Shown in pieces: positions 1 through 14,794 of a stretch of DNA of 64,000 bases. How positions within the stretch are numbered: the stretch's first letter is position 1; each line of letters begins with the position of its first letter. Under the pieces are notes generated by a model that saw only the letters and a list, made by a program, of their open reading frames with translations, was not told the DNA's origin and did not search any database. The stretch lies in assembly GCF_003935895.2 (NCBI RefSeq), contig NZ_CP054058.1:4445177-4509176 (forward strand). The letters are read 5' to 3'. The position numbers and the translations under genes were made by a program. This DNA is from Scandinavium goeteborgense (GTDB lineage: Bacteria; Pseudomonadota; Gammaproteobacteria; Enterobacterales; Enterobacteriaceae).

Positions 1-2179
<2,179 letters not shown>

Positions 2180-2194
2180 TTAATACCAGGATAT

Positions 2195-2245
2195 ACAGCT
2201 CTGTAGATAAGTTATAGATGATAAAATCTACAGATTTGATAGTTG
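2195..2245 (-). promoter_or_regulatory. Putative katG promoter/OxyR operator region
   Basis: The 270-bp gap upstream of katG is A+T-rich and holds a perfect 8-bp inverted repeat, CTGTAGAT at 2201-2208 and ATCTACAG at 2226-2233, with further GATAG-like half-sites around it. katG is an OxyR target in enterobacteria, and OxyR binds four spaced ATAG-type half-sites. The assignment to OxyR is inference from position and half-site resemblance; the match is imperfect. Confidence 0.35.
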
Positions 2246-2402
2246 TTTCCTTCTGGCCATAAACAACATAACAAATGTTGTTTATAGAAATGTCGACGTG
2301 TCCGTAAACTTTCAACAATAACCATAGATTATGCAGGGAAGGCGGGGCGCTTAACTGTCGGCGTTTCGTCGTAATTGAGAGGGGAATTTTGCTGCAGAGA
2401 AG

Positions 2403-2425
2403 AAAAAAGCCCTCGTGAGAGGGCC
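2403..2425 (-). terminator. Rho-independent terminator after metF
   Basis: On the minus strand GCCCTC-TCAC-GAGGGC forms a 6-bp stem (2409-2414 with 2419-2424) followed by a run of six T. It begins a few bases after the metF stop and separates metF from katG. Confidence 0.85.
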
Positions 2426-2430
2426 ATTGT

Positions 2431-3324
<894 letters not shown>

Positions 3325-3362
3325 TTACCTCTTCAATCGCATGTCGTTATGTGTTGTTTTAT

Positions 3363-3394
3363 GAGCATCTATACGTTTAGACGTCCAGATGTAA
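3363..3394 (-). promoter_or_regulatory. MetJ operator (tandem met boxes) of metF
   Basis: Four adjacent 8-bp units read GAGCATCT, ATACGTTT, AGACGTCC and AGATGTAA. The third matches the met-box consensus AGACGTCT at seven of eight bases and the others are degenerate copies, the usual arrangement for cooperative MetJ binding. The array sits 42 bp upstream of the metF start. metJ itself is in this window. Confidence 0.75.
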
Positions 3395-3506
3395 AAATGA
3401 CGGAAAAGAGTGATGACGTCAACAGAAAAAACAGCAGAAAGAGTGAGGAATGTTCAGCGAAGGTGAAAATAATTCATGGGAGGGTGGAGAGCGGGTGTTA
3501 TTTGAT

Positions 3507-3531
3507 GCCCTCTCCCCATTGGGGAGAGGGC
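3507..3531. repeat. CCCTCTCCC palindrome after metL
   Basis: A perfect 11-bp stem, GCCCTCTCCCC (3507-3517) and GGGGAGAGGGC (3521-3531), with a 3-base loop, lies ten bases beyond the metL stop. There is no following T tract on either strand, so it is not a canonical terminator. The same core occurs twice more at 21978-21998 and 22027-22047, showing a dispersed repeat family. It may protect the metBL 3' end, which is inference. Confidence 0.75.
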
Positions 3532-3540
3532 CGCTGGAGA

Positions 3541-5973
3541 TTACAGCAGCTGCGCCAGACGGTTGATGTCTGACTGAATAGCCCCGGCCGTCACGTCACG
3601 ACCGGCCCCAGGTCCGCGGATAACCAGCGGGTTATCACGATACCAGCGGCTTTCGATCGCAAAGACGTTATCGCACGGCAGCAGCGCCGCCAGCGGATGT
3701 TCAGGCCGCACGGCTTCAACGCCGACACGCGCTTTGCCGTTGGCATCGAAACGCGCCACATAGCGCAGCACAAGGCCCATTTCCTGCGCGGCTTCCAGAC
3801 GCTGAATCATCTGTTCGTTCAGGTCTTCGCCGTTCTCAAAGAAGTGATCGATAGACCCTTCTTCGCAATGCGAGGGCACCAGCGATTCGACACGCACCTG
3901 GTCAGGTTCGATGTTGTAACCCGCTTCACGGGCGAGGATCACCAGCTTGCGCATGACATCTTTGCCGGACAAATCAACGCGCGGGTCGGGTTCAGTCAAG
4001 CCTTGCTGCCATGCCTGATCCACCAGCTCGGTGAACGGCACGGTGCCGTCGAACTGCAGGAACAGCCACGAAAGCGTGCCGGAGAAAATCCCGCTGATGG
4101 CCAGAATCGTGTCGCCGCTATCACGCAAGTCGCGAACGGTGAAGTTCACCGGCAGGCCTGCGCCAACGGTGGCGTTATACAGCCAGTGGCGACCCGTTTT
4201 TTCGAACGCGTCGTGGATTTGGCGGTATTTGTCGCTGGTGCTGGCCCCGGCGAGTTTGTTGGCGCTGATCACATGGAAACCGTGGCTGGCGAAATCCAGA
4301 TACTGCTCGGCGAGCTGGGCGCTGGCGGTAACATCCAGGACCACCAAATCATCGTACGGATGCGCCCGCATCCACAGGAACAGCGATTCTTCGTCCTGCT
4401 CTACGGCTTCATCATTAAAGAATGCGAGCGCGCGGCTGGCGTCCAGGCCTTCGTAATTCAGCAGGCTGCGGCGGCTGTCGACCACGCCTGCCAGCACAAA
4501 CTCAAATCCGGTACGCGCCGACAACGTGCTTTGCTCGCGGGCAAACAGCTCCAGCCAACGTGAACCGATATTGCCTTTGCCAAACAGCACCAGACCAATG
4601 CGTTTTTCAGCGCGAAACAGCGACTGGTGCAGGCCCTGAATCAGGCTTTCGGTCGGCCCGGTACGCAGAACCGCCACCAGGCTGATGCCTTCTTCCGACT
4701 GCCAGGTGAACTCCACCGGCTGGCCTTTCAGCTGTTGCCAGAAACGATGGCAGTGCAGCGGGTTACGGGTCACGCCCGCGCCGACCATGGCAATCAATGC
4801 CAGCCCCTGGCGTAAACGCAGCTCGCCCGGCAGGCCCGCTTCATCAAGCAGCTTCAGGGCGCTGTCCGCCACTTCGGCGGTATAGCAGAACTGCAGCAGA
4901 TGACGGTCGGGATGCACGCCCACCGCCAGCGGGCGCACATGCGCGCGCTTGAAAATGAGGTCGATTTCTTTGTGTGCCAGCTTAAAGTCCTGGCTGGACG
5001 GGACCTGGAATTCAATCAGGCAAACGTCATCATGACTGGTGACGATGCGCGCCCCGGTTCCGGAAGCAAGCACGCGTTCGATGCGGGTTGAACCCTGATC
5101 CGGGGTGTAGCTGCAGCGCAGCTGCAAATCGATATCGCTGCCGGAGACGGGTTGCAGCGTACGGGCGTGAAGCACCGGAGCCGCCAGACGCGCCAGTTCA
5201 CTGGCTTCGTCGAGTCGCAGCAGCGGCAGCAGACACGCATCTTTCACTTTACGCGGGTCGGCGCTGTACACGCCTGCCACGTCGCTCCAGATGGTGACGC
5301 GAGACACGCCCGCCAGCGCACCAATTTGCGTTGCCGAGTAGTCAGAACCGTTACGGCCCAGTAGCACCGTACCGCCTTCAGTATCGCGGCTGATAAACCC
5401 GGTCACCACCAGACGTTTGTTTGGATGCTGCGCCAGCAGTTGCTGAAGCAGTGGGAAAGAGAGGCCTTCATCGACCTGTGGTTGAGCGCCGCGCTCGGCA
5501 CGCAGAAATGCACGTGCGTCGAGCCATGCGGCGTCCAGACCTTGTTGTTGCAAAACGGCAGCCATCAACCGTGCGGACCACACTTCGCCGTGGCCCACGA
5601 CTTCGGCGTAAACCACGTCATTGATACCGCCGTCGAGGAGCGTGGCCAGACGTTCAAGATCGTGAATAAATTCAGCGATCATGCTGTCGGCCACCTCGGC
5701 AGGCAGCAGCCCGGTCACCAGTTCAATCTGATAACGGCGCAGCGCCTGCTGAACCTGATGCGCAGAAAGTCTGTCAGTCTGGCTGAGTTTCAGCCAGCTG
5801 ATCAGCTGGTTAGTGGTGCTGCCAGCGGCGGAAACGACCATCATGTCTTCTGGCTGCGAGTGCTCAGCCATAATCCCTGCCACGCGCAGGTAACATTTCA
5901 CATCCGCCAGACTACTCCCACCAAACTTATGCAGTTGACGAGCCTTCGTCCCTGCCTGCGCTATCACACTCAT
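3541..5973 (-). CDS. metL: Bifunctional aspartokinase II / homoserine dehydrogenase II MetL
   Basis: Catalyses the first and third steps of the aspartate pathway toward methionine: phosphorylation of aspartate and reduction of aspartate semialdehyde to homoserine. It has 810 residues, as in E. coli. The N-terminal kinase domain starts with KFGGSSLADV (around residue 17); a degenerate regulatory linker follows; the C-terminal dehydrogenase begins with the nucleotide-binding loop VLFGKGNIGSRW near residue 465 and contains SANKLAGA. The start codon lies 2 bp after the metB stop, so the two genes form one MetJ-regulated operon. No truncation or frameshift is seen. Confidence 0.97.
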   Translation of the reverse strand: MSVIAQAGTKARQLHKFGGSSLADVKCYLRVAGIMAEHSQPEDMMVVSAAGSTTNQLISWLKLSQTDRLSAHQVQQALRRYQIELVTGLLPAEVADSMIAEFIHDLERLATLLDGGINDVVYAEVVGHGEVWSARLMAAVLQQQGLDAAWLDARAFLRAERGAQPQVDEGLSFPLLQQLLAQHPNKRLVVTGFISRDTEGGTVLLGRNGSDYSATQIGALAGVSRVTIWSDVAGVYSADPRKVKDACLLPLLRLDEASELARLAAPVLHARTLQPVSGSDIDLQLRCSYTPDQGSTRIERVLASGTGARIVTSHDDVCLIEFQVPSSQDFKLAHKEIDLIFKRAHVRPLAVGVHPDRHLLQFCYTAEVADSALKLLDEAGLPGELRLRQGLALIAMVGAGVTRNPLHCHRFWQQLKGQPVEFTWQSEEGISLVAVLRTGPTESLIQGLHQSLFRAEKRIGLVLFGKGNIGSRWLELFAREQSTLSARTGFEFVLAGVVDSRRSLLNYEGLDASRALAFFNDEAVEQDEESLFLWMRAHPYDDLVVLDVTASAQLAEQYLDFASHGFHVISANKLAGASTSDKYRQIHDAFEKTGRHWLYNATVGAGLPVNFTVRDLRDSGDTILAISGIFSGTLSWLFLQFDGTVPFTELVDQAWQQGLTEPDPRVDLSGKDVMRKLVILAREAGYNIEPDQVRVESLVPSHCEEGSIDHFFENGEDLNEQMIQRLEAAQEMGLVLRYVARFDANGKARVGVEAVRPEHPLAALLPCDNVFAIESRWYRDNPLVIRGPGAGRDVTAGAIQSDINRLAQLL

Positions 5974-5975
5974 GT

Positions 5976-7136
5976 TTACCCCTCGTTTGCTGCCCGGAAC
6001 CCATTTTCCAGGTCGGCAATTAAATCTTCACTGTCTTCAATACCGGTCGAAATACGCAGCAGCGTTTCTGAAATCCCTGCCGCCGCGCGTGCTTCTGGCG
6101 CCATGCCCGCGTGGGTCATGGTTGCTGCGTGAGAAATCAAACTTTCCACGCCGCCTAACGATTCTGCCAATGTGAACAACTCCAGGCCACCCAGGAAACG
6201 GCGCAGGGTGTTTTCGTCGCCGTCCAGTTCAAAACTGAGCATTGCGCCGAAGCCTTTCTGCTGACGAGCCGCGATTTCATGGCCCTGGTTTTCCGGCAGA
6301 GAAGGATGATACAGCTTTTTCACCAGCGGTTGCTGCTTCAGGAACTCAACAATTGCCGTGGCGTTGCGCTGGGCCACTTCCATACGCGGAGAAAGCGTAC
6401 GCAGGCCGCGCAGCAGCAGGTAGCTGTCAAATGCTCCGCCGGTGACGCCGATGTTATTCGCCCACCATGCCAGCTCAGTGACGGTTTCCTGATCTTTGGC
6501 AATCACCACGCCCGCGACCACATCAGAGTGGCCGTTGAGGTATTTGGTGCAGGAATGCAGAACCAGATCGGCGCCCAGCGCCAGCGGGTTTTGCAACGCC
6601 GGGCTGAGGAAGGTGTTATCCACCACGCTCACGGCCCCGGCTTCACGCGCCAGCTCGCAGATTTTCGCAATATCCACGACGCGCAACAACGGATTACTTG
6701 GGCTTTCGACCAGAACCAGCTTCGGTTTTTCCGCCAGCGCGGCTTTGAGCGCCTGCTCGTTATTCTGATCGACAAACAGCACACGATAACAGCCGCGTTT
6801 CGCCAGGCTGTCGAACAAACGGTAGCTGCCGCCGTAACAGTCATGTGGCGCCACCAGCAGATCGCCCGGCTTCAGGTAAACGGTGGTGACCAGAAGAATG
6901 GCGGACATGCCGGTGTTCGTCAGAACAGCACCCGCGCCGCCTTCCAGTTCTGCCAGCGCACGCTGCACGACATCACGCGTCGGGTTACCGCGACGGGAAT
7001 AGTCATGGGCACGTGGTTCGTTAAATCCGGTGAAATTATACGTACTGGAGAGGTGGATCGGGGGGACAACGCAGCCATATTGCTCGTCATCATTTAACCC
7101 GCTACGCACTGCGATAGTGGCTTGTTTACGCGTCAT
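5976..7136 (-). CDS. metB: Cystathionine gamma-synthase MetB
   Basis: PLP-dependent enzyme joining O-succinylhomoserine and cysteine to cystathionine, the first committed methionine step. It has 386 residues, as in E. coli. The PLP lysine is in HSCTKYLNGHSDVVAG near residue 198, and the transsulfuration-family N-terminal segment NPTRDVVQRALAELEGG is present. It is the first gene of metBL and is divergent from metJ across 262 bp that contain four tandem met boxes. Confidence 0.97.
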   Translation of the reverse strand: MTRKQATIAVRSGLNDDEQYGCVVPPIHLSSTYNFTGFNEPRAHDYSRRGNPTRDVVQRALAELEGGAGAVLTNTGMSAILLVTTVYLKPGDLLVAPHDCYGGSYRLFDSLAKRGCYRVLFVDQNNEQALKAALAEKPKLVLVESPSNPLLRVVDIAKICELAREAGAVSVVDNTFLSPALQNPLALGADLVLHSCTKYLNGHSDVVAGVVIAKDQETVTELAWWANNIGVTGGAFDSYLLLRGLRTLSPRMEVAQRNATAIVEFLKQQPLVKKLYHPSLPENQGHEIAARQQKGFGAMLSFELDGDENTLRRFLGGLELFTLAESLGGVESLISHAATMTHAGMAPEARAAAGISETLLRISTGIEDSEDLIADLENGFRAANEG

Positions 7137-7197
7137 GGTGAATCGTTCCTGGCTTCATCGGTGAAAAGTCAGGTCTCAGAGTAACCACTGTCACAAT

Positions 7198-7229
7198 AGA
7201 CGTCAATACATCTGGACATCTAAACTTCT
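7198..7229. promoter_or_regulatory. MetJ operator between metB and metJ
   Basis: Four contiguous 8-bp met boxes read AGACGTCA, ATACATCT, GGACATCT and AAACTTCT, close to the consensus AGACGTCT, about 60 bp upstream of the metB start and 170 bp upstream of metJ. MetJ dimers bind such arrays cooperatively with S-adenosylmethionine as corepressor, so this site most likely represses metBL and autoregulates metJ. Confidence 0.85.
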
Positions 7230-7398
7230 TTGCGTATAGATTGAGCAATCGGGAAATAGCCGTTAAAATTATATGCATTAGCGCACATACACAGAGGCTT
7301 TGCTGGTGTCATGGTCACACCTCTCAGGTAAACTGTGCGGGATTATGGTCCGGGCGCGTGCCCTGGCCCTTTATTAATGATTAGAGGATGAGAGTCTC

Positions 7399-7716
7399 AT
7401 GGCTGAATGGAGCGGCGAATATATCAGCCCCTACGCTGAGCACGGTAAGAAGAGCGAACAAGTTAAAAAAATTACGGTGTCCATTCCTCTGAAGGTTTTG
7501 AAAATCCTTACCGATGAACGTACCCGTCGCCAGGTGAACAACCTGCGCCACGCCACCAACAGCGAGCTGCTGTGTGAAGCGTTTTTACATGCGTTTACCG
7601 GTCAACCGCTGCCAAACGATGAAGATCTGCGCAAAGAGCGTAGTGATGAAATTCCGGAAGCTGCGAAGATTATTATGCGTGAACTGGGGATCGACCCGGA
7701 TACGTGGGAATACTGA
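7399..7716 (+). CDS. metJ: Methionine repressor MetJ
   Basis: Ribbon-helix-helix repressor of the methionine regulon that uses S-adenosylmethionine as corepressor. It has 105 residues, the exact family length. The DNA-contacting beta strand is [20 protein letters not shown] (about residues 22-41), followed by the helix containing [20 protein letters not shown]. The start ATG is preceded by GAGGATGAG. It is divergent from metBL and convergent with rpmE, with which it shares a bidirectional terminator. Confidence 0.98.
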   Translation: MAEWSGEYISPYAEHGKKSEQVKKITVSIPLKVLKILTDERTRRQVNNLRHATNSELLCEAFLHAFTGQPLPNDEDLRKERSDEIPEAAKIIMRELGIDPDTWEY

Positions 7717-7730
7717 TTTTCAGATACAAA

Positions 7731-7755
7731 AAAGGCGCCTTTCGGCGCCTTTTTC
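7731..7755. terminator. Bidirectional terminator between metJ and rpmE
   Basis: AAAGGCGCC (7731-7739) and GGCGCCTTT (7744-7752) form a 9-bp stem around a TTTC loop, with A and T runs on both sides, so it can end both the plus-strand metJ transcript and the minus-strand rpmE transcript. Confidence 0.9.
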
Positions 7756-7764
7756 TCGGGTAGC

Positions 7765-7977
7765 TTATTTAGCGCCCGGGATGCTGAAACGCTTGTTGAA
7801 GCGGTCAACACGGCCACCGGTAGCAACGTCACGCTGCTTGCCAGTGTAGAACGGGTGGCATTTGCCGCACACGTCCAGGTTCAGATCGTGACCAACGGTA
7901 GAACGGATGGTCATTACGTTACCGCAAGAACAGTTTGCAGTAATTTCTGCGTAATTTGGGTGAATACCTTTTTTCAT
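7765..7977 (-). CDS. rpmE: 50S ribosomal protein L31
   Basis: Zinc-type L31 of the large ribosomal subunit, 70 residues. Four cysteines (C.C in NCSCGN, C..C in CGKC) form the zinc site of the C+ version of the protein, as opposed to the zinc-free paralogue. The start is placed at MKKGIHPNY, the usual L31 N-terminus, rather than at an upstream in-frame codon that would add 17 unrelated residues; a TGAGG ribosome site precedes it. Confidence 0.97.
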   Translation of the reverse strand: MKKGIHPNYAEITANCSCGNVMTIRSTVGHDLNLDVCGKCHPFYTGKQRDVATGGRVDRFNKRFSIPGAK

Positions 7978-8150
7978 GGGAAACCTCAGTAAAGGCCACG
8001 CCGCTCTTCCAGCCCTAACGCCAGACACCGCGTGAAGTTAATAGTATAGGTCTTTTTGGTACGACATTATGTGCACCAAAGGCGGCGAATCATACAGAAT
8101 ATAACCAGGGGTTGCAATCTGATCCACACCTCTCCTTAGTGTAATGTGTA

Positions 8151-10509
<2,359 letters not shown>

Positions 10510-10659
10510 CCCCTTGCGCTGCGAGGCAGATCGAAAAATTCAGCTTCCGTCACAATTTTCATGAAATTTCTGTAACTCCCCTGACTTACTCTCTGATAAA
10601 AAAGAGACTGTTGTCAGAGACAGTGGAAGTCTCTGCCCCCGTCAGCGAGGAGAACCCAG

Positions 10660-11688
10660 GTGAAGTCCAAAAAAGAGGTTGTTTCGGCAACCATGAAGGA
10701 TGTGGCTCAGAAAGCGAATGTCTCAACGGCAACCGTTTCTCGGGCATTGATGAACCCCGACAAAGTGTCGCAGTCCACGCGTAATAAAGTGGAGCAGGCC
10801 GCGCTGGAAGTGGGATATTTCCCACAAGCTCTGGGCCGGAACATGAAGCGCAACGAGTCGAGAACCATTCTGGTGATTGTGCCGGACATCTGCGATCCTT
10901 TCTTTAGTGAAATCATCCGGGGTATCGAAATTACCGCTGCTGAGCAGGGGTATCTGGTGCTGATTGGCGACTGCGCTCATCAGAATCAGCAGGAAAAAAC
11001 CTTTATCGATCTCATCATCACCAAACAAATCGACGGCATGCTGCTGCTGGGTTCGCGCCTGCCGTTCGACGCCAGCATTGAAGAGCAACGGAATTTGCCA
11101 CCAATGGTCATGGCCAATGAGTTTGCACCTGAACTCGAACTGCCGACGGTTCACATCGACAACCTCACCGCATCCTTTAACGCCGTTAATTTCCTGCACG
11201 AACTCGGGCATCAGCGCATCGGCTGCATCGCCGGGCCAGAAGAAATGCCGCTGTGCCACTATCGTTTGCAGGGCTACGTGCAGGCGCTGCGCCGCAGTGG
11301 GATTACCGTCGATCCGCACTACATCGCTCGCGGTAACTTTACCTTCGAAGCCGGGGCGACCGCGCTGGAACAGCTGCTCGCACTGCCGCAGCCGCCGACG
11401 GCCATCTTCTGTCACAGCGATATTATGGCGCTAGGCGCGCTGTCGCTGGCTAAACGCCGCGGCCTGAAAGTACCGGACGATCTGTCGATTATTGGCTTCG
11501 ATAACATTTCCCTGTCTGAATTTTGCGACCCGCCGCTGACCACCGTTTCTCAACCGCGTTTTGATATCGGGCGTGAAGCCATGCTGTTATTACTCGATCA
11601 GCTTAGCGGTCAAAATGTCAGCAGCGGTTCCCGCCTGCTCGACTGTGAACTGGTGATTCGCGGTAGTACCACAAAAAATAAGCCTTAA
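10660..11688 (+). CDS. cytR: LacI-family nucleoside repressor CytR
   Basis: Represses nucleoside uptake and catabolism genes together with CRP; cytidine is the inducer. It has 342 residues from a GTG start preceded by GAGGAGAAC. The N-terminal LacI helix-turn-helix is MKDVAQKANVSTATVSRALM (residues 12-31); the sugar-binding-protein-like core contains VIVPDICDPFFSEIIRGIE and GFDNISLSEFCDPPLTT. It is one residue longer than the E. coli protein. It lies between priA and ftsN as in E. coli. Confidence 0.96.
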   Translation: MKSKKEVVSATMKDVAQKANVSTATVSRALMNPDKVSQSTRNKVEQAALEVGYFPQALGRNMKRNESRTILVIVPDICDPFFSEIIRGIEITAAEQGYLVLIGDCAHQNQQEKTFIDLIITKQIDGMLLLGSRLPFDASIEEQRNLPPMVMANEFAPELELPTVHIDNLTASFNAVNFLHELGHQRIGCIAGPEEMPLCHYRLQGYVQALRRSGITVDPHYIARGNFTFEAGATALEQLLALPQPPTAIFCHSDIMALGALSLAKRRGLKVPDDLSIIGFDNISLSEFCDPPLTTVSQPRFDIGREAMLLLLDQLSGQNVSSGSRLLDCELVIRGSTTKNKP

Positions 11689-11781
11689 ACTAAACGGCTT
11701 TCAGACTAGCGCTTCTGGTCAAAGCCCCGCCGCTTAAGTAACATGGCGGGCTGATGAACGAATAAATACAGCGAAACGACA

Positions 11782-12762
11782 GTGGCACAACGAGATTATG
11801 TAAGCCGCAGCAAACCTGCTGCTTCGCGGCGAAAAAAGAGTCCAACAAGGAACTCACGGAAAAAGCAAACGAGCTTTCCTGCTGTTTCACCAACCATGGT
11901 CGCCATTGCCGCAGCCGTGCTGGTTGCCTTTATCGGTGGTCTGTACTTCATTACCCATCACAAGAAAGAAGAAGCCGATGCCATGCAGGGCCGCCAGGCC
12001 ACGGGTAATGGTTTACCGCCGAAGCCGGAAGAACGCTGGCGCTACATTAAAGAACTGGAAAGCCGCCAGCCTGGCGTGCGTGCGCCAACGGAGCCGTCTG
12101 CGGGTGGCGAAGTAAAAAATGCCAATCAGCTGACCGACGAACAGCGCCAGCTGCTAGCGCAAATGCAGGCCGATATGCGCCAGCAGCCGACGCAGCTGAC
12201 GGAAGTGCCGTGGAACGAGCAAACGCCTGAGCAGCGCCAGCAAACGCTTCAGCGCCAACGACTTCAGCAGCAGGTGCAGCAACAGCAGCAGTGGTCACAG
12301 ACGCAGCCGGTGCAGGCCCCGCGCACGCAGTCTCGCCCAGTGGAACAGCAGCAAACGCGTACGGTTCAGAGCCAGCCGGCTACACAACCGCGCCAGACGC
12401 AGCAGAAACAAACCACACAGCAGCCGTATCAGGACCTGATGCAAACCCCGACGCATACCACGGCCAGCCAGCCGAAAGCACAGCAGGCTGCACCGGTGAC
12501 GCGTGAGCCAGAACCGGCCAAACAGACCGCAGACGATCGCCGTTGGATAATCCAGTGCGGTTCGTTTAAAGGTGCCGATCAGGCAGAAACGGTTCGTGCC
12601 CAGCTGGCCTTTGAAGGATTTGACTCACGCATTACCACCAATAACGGCTGGAATCGCGTGGTGATTGGCCCTGTGAAAGGCAAAGATAATGCCGATGGCA
12701 CCATCTCCCGCCTGAAGGTTGCCGGACACGCAAACTGCATTCGTATCGCCTCCAGGGGTTGA
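11782..12762 (+). CDS. ftsN: Cell division protein FtsN
   Basis: Bitopic inner-membrane protein that activates septal peptidoglycan synthesis. It has 326 residues from a GTG start. It begins MAQRDYVSRS, has a basic cytoplasmic tail, one membrane segment (about 35-58, MVAIAAAVLVAFIGGLYFIT), the essential periplasmic PPKPEERWRYIKELE segment that activates FtsQLB/FtsWI, a long Gln-rich linker (about 110-225), and a C-terminal SPOR domain (RWIIQCGSFKGADQAETVRA to the end) that binds denuded glycan. The linker length differs from E. coli (319 residues), normal for this protein. The stop codon overlaps the hslVU heat-shock promoter. Confidence 0.96.
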   Translation: MAQRDYVSRSKPAASRRKKSPTRNSRKKQTSFPAVSPTMVAIAAAVLVAFIGGLYFITHHKKEEADAMQGRQATGNGLPPKPEERWRYIKELESRQPGVRAPTEPSAGGEVKNANQLTDEQRQLLAQMQADMRQQPTQLTEVPWNEQTPEQRQQTLQRQRLQQQVQQQQQWSQTQPVQAPRTQSRPVEQQQTRTVQSQPATQPRQTQQKQTTQQPYQDLMQTPTHTTASQPKAQQAAPVTREPEPAKQTADDRRWIIQCGSFKGADQAETVRAQLAFEGFDSRITTNNGWNRVVIGPVKGKDNADGTISRLKVAGHANCIRIASRG

Positions 12763-12785
12763 AACCCCTAAAATCCCCCCCATCT
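12758..12785 (+). promoter_or_regulatory. Sigma-32 heat-shock promoter of hslVU
   Basis: A -35 element GTTGAAA, with TTGAAA at 12759-12764, and a -10 element CCCCAT at 12778-12783 are 13 bp apart, matching the sigma-32 pattern (CTTGAAA, CCCCATNT). The -35 overlaps the ftsN stop codon. hslVU is a classical heat-shock operon, which supports the call. Confidence 0.8.
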
Positions 12786-12798
12786 ATTAATGCATTCT

Positions 12799-12819
12799 GC
12801 CCCGCATAACGTGCGGGGC
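12799..12819 (+). promoter_or_regulatory. Stem-loop in the hslVU 5' leader
   Basis: GCCCCGCA and TGCGGGGC form a perfect 8-bp stem with a 5-base loop between the sigma-32 promoter and the hslV start. It is not followed by a T tract. E. coli hslVU has an inverted repeat at the same place that stabilises the mRNA; the stem here differs in sequence but keeps the pairing. The stabilising role is by analogy. Confidence 0.7.
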
Positions 12820-12852
12820 CTGTATTCTGCTTTACACCCAGGGGGTCCTCTC

Positions 12853-13383
12853 GTGACAACAATAGTAAGTGTTCGCCGTAACGGTCATGTCGTTATCGCT
12901 GGTGATGGTCAAGCCACGCTGGGCAATACCGTCATGAAAGGCAACGTGAAAAAAGTACGCCGTCTGTATAACGACAAAGTGATCGCAGGTTTCGCTGGCG
13001 GCACTGCGGACGCCTTCACGCTGTTTGAACTGTTCGAACGTAAACTGGAAATGCATCAGGGACATCTGGTCAAAGCCGCGGTTGAACTCGCCAAAGACTG
13101 GCGTACCGACCGCATGCTGCGCAAGCTCGAAGCGCTGCTGGCCGTTGCAGACGAAAACGCATCGCTTATCATCACCGGCAACGGCGATGTGGTGCAGCCT
13201 GAAAACGATTTGATTGCCATTGGCTCCGGCGGCCCGTATGCCCAGGCCGCAGCCCGTGCGCTGCTGGAAAATACCGAGCTGAGCGCTCGTGACATTGCGG
13301 AAAAAGCGTTGGGGATTGCAGGCGATATCTGCATCTACACCAACCACTTCCACACCATTGAAGAATTACCTTCTAAAGCGTAA
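12853..13383 (+). CDS. hslV: HslV (ClpQ) protease subunit
   Basis: Threonine peptidase of the HslUV ATP-dependent protease, a two-ring dodecamer related to the proteasome beta subunit. It has 176 residues from a GTG at 12853; after Met removal the catalytic Thr is N-terminal ([20 protein letters not shown]). An upstream in-frame start would add 21 residues before Thr and block catalysis, so it is rejected; GGGGTCCTC just before the GTG is a modest ribosome site. hslU follows after 9 bp. Confidence 0.97.
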   Translation: MTTIVSVRRNGHVVIAGDGQATLGNTVMKGNVKKVRRLYNDKVIAGFAGGTADAFTLFELFERKLEMHQGHLVKAAVELAKDWRTDRMLRKLEALLAVADENASLIITGNGDVVQPENDLIAIGSGGPYAQAAARALLENTELSARDIAEKALGIAGDICIYTNHFHTIEELPSKA

Positions 13384-13392
13384 GGATCTCCT

Positions 13393-14727
13393 ATGTCTGA
13401 AATGACCCCACGCGAGATTGTCAGCGAACTCGACAAACACATCATTGGCCAGGACGCGGCAAAGCGTTCTGTGGCTATCGCCCTGCGTAACCGCTGGCGC
13501 CGTATGCAGCTCGACGAAGAGCTGCGTCACGAAGTGACCCCAAAAAACATTCTGATGATCGGCCCAACCGGCGTCGGTAAAACCGAAATTGCCCGTCGTC
13601 TGGCGAAACTCGCCAACGCACCGTTCATCAAAGTCGAAGCCACTAAGTTCACCGAAGTGGGCTATGTCGGTAAAGAAGTTGACTCTATCATCCGCGATCT
13701 GACCGATGCTGCCGTGAAAATGGTGCGCATGCAGTCGATTGACAAAAACCGCTATCGTGCCGAAGAAATGGCGGAAGAGCGCATTCTCGACGTGCTGATC
13801 CCACCGGCGAAAAACAACTGGGGCCAGTCCGAAGAGCCGCAGGAGCCGTCTGCTGCGCGTCAGGCATTCCGCAAAAAACTGCGTGAAGGCCAGCTCGACG
13901 ACAAAGAAATTGAAATCGATCTCGCCGCGGCACCGATGGGCGTTGAAATCATGGCGCCTCCTGGCATGGAAGAGATGACCAGCCAGCTGCAGTCTATGTT
14001 CCAGAACCTGGGCGGCCAGAAACAGAAGCCGCGTAAGGTGAAAATCAAAGACGCGATGAAGCTGCTGATTGAAGAAGAAGCCGCGAAGCTGGTGAACCCG
14101 GAAGAGCTGAAGCAAGACGCGATCGACGCCGTTGAACAGCACGGGATCGTCTTCATCGATGAAATCGATAAAATCTGTAAGCGCGGCGGAAATTCCTCCG
14201 GCCCGGATGTTTCTCGTGAAGGCGTTCAGCGCGACCTGCTGCCGCTGGTTGAAGGCTGCACCGTCTCGACCAAACACGGGATGGTGAAAACCGACCACAT
14301 TCTGTTTATCGCTTCCGGCGCCTTCCAGGTCGCCAGCCCGTCAGATTTGATCCCGGAATTGCAGGGTCGTCTGCCGATTCGCGTTGAGCTGAAAGCCCTG
14401 ACCACTCACGACTTCGAACGCATTCTGACTGAACCAAACGCGTCCGTGACCGTGCAGTACAAAGCGCTGATGGGCACTGAAGGCGTCAATATCGACTTCA
14501 CCGACGACGGCATCAAACGTATCGCTGAAGCCGCATGGCAGGTGAACGAAACGACCGAAAACATCGGCGCGCGCCGCCTGCACACCGTGCTGGAACGCCT
14601 GATGGAAGATATCTCCTATGACGCCAGCGAACGTCATGGTGAGTCTTTCACTATCGATGCGGAATATGTCAGTAAGCATCTCGATGCGTTAGTGGCAGAT
14701 GAAGATCTGAGCCGTTTTATCCTATAA
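13393..14727 (+). CDS. hslU: HslU (ClpY) unfoldase ATPase
   Basis: AAA+ ring ATPase that unfolds substrates and feeds them to HslV. It has 444 residues, one more than E. coli. Walker A is GPTGVGKTE (about residues 57-65), the pore motif GYVGKEVDS follows, the helical I domain spans roughly 110-240, Walker B is VFIDEIDK near 255, and the C-terminal tail ends DLSRFIL, which docks into HslV. It is co-transcribed with hslV from the sigma-32 promoter and ends at a strong terminator. Confidence 0.98.
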   Translation: MSEMTPREIVSELDKHIIGQDAAKRSVAIALRNRWRRMQLDEELRHEVTPKNILMIGPTGVGKTEIARRLAKLANAPFIKVEATKFTEVGYVGKEVDSIIRDLTDAAVKMVRMQSIDKNRYRAEEMAEERILDVLIPPAKNNWGQSEEPQEPSAARQAFRKKLREGQLDDKEIEIDLAAAPMGVEIMAPPGMEEMTSQLQSMFQNLGGQKQKPRKVKIKDAMKLLIEEEAAKLVNPEELKQDAIDAVEQHGIVFIDEIDKICKRGGNSSGPDVSREGVQRDLLPLVEGCTVSTKHGMVKTDHILFIASGAFQVASPSDLIPELQGRLPIRVELKALTTHDFERILTEPNASVTVQYKALMGTEGVNIDFTDDGIKRIAEAAWQVNETTENIGARRLHTVLERLMEDISYDASERHGESFTIDAEYVSKHLDALVADEDLSRFIL

Positions 14728-14756
14728 TCCCGGTAAATGCATTTTCATCACTGTTG

Positions 14757-14780
14757 ATGGGGGCTTGGCCCCCATTTTTT
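14757..14780 (+). terminator. Rho-independent terminator after hslU
   Basis: ATGGGGGC (14757-14764) pairs with GCCCCCAT (14768-14775) around a 3-base loop, followed by six T. It lies 30 bp after hslU and ends just before menA. Confidence 0.9.
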
Positions 14781-14794
14781 ATTGGCTAAAAACT

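Noticed and set aside
12790-12852. Upstream start for HslV
   Set aside because: HslV needs an N-terminal Thr after Met removal; the longer form would bury it, and the extra codons run through the leader hairpin.
14765-14794. TTG start adding ten residues to MenA
   Set aside because: The codon lies within the hslU terminator hairpin and the family N-terminus begins at the ATG at 14795.
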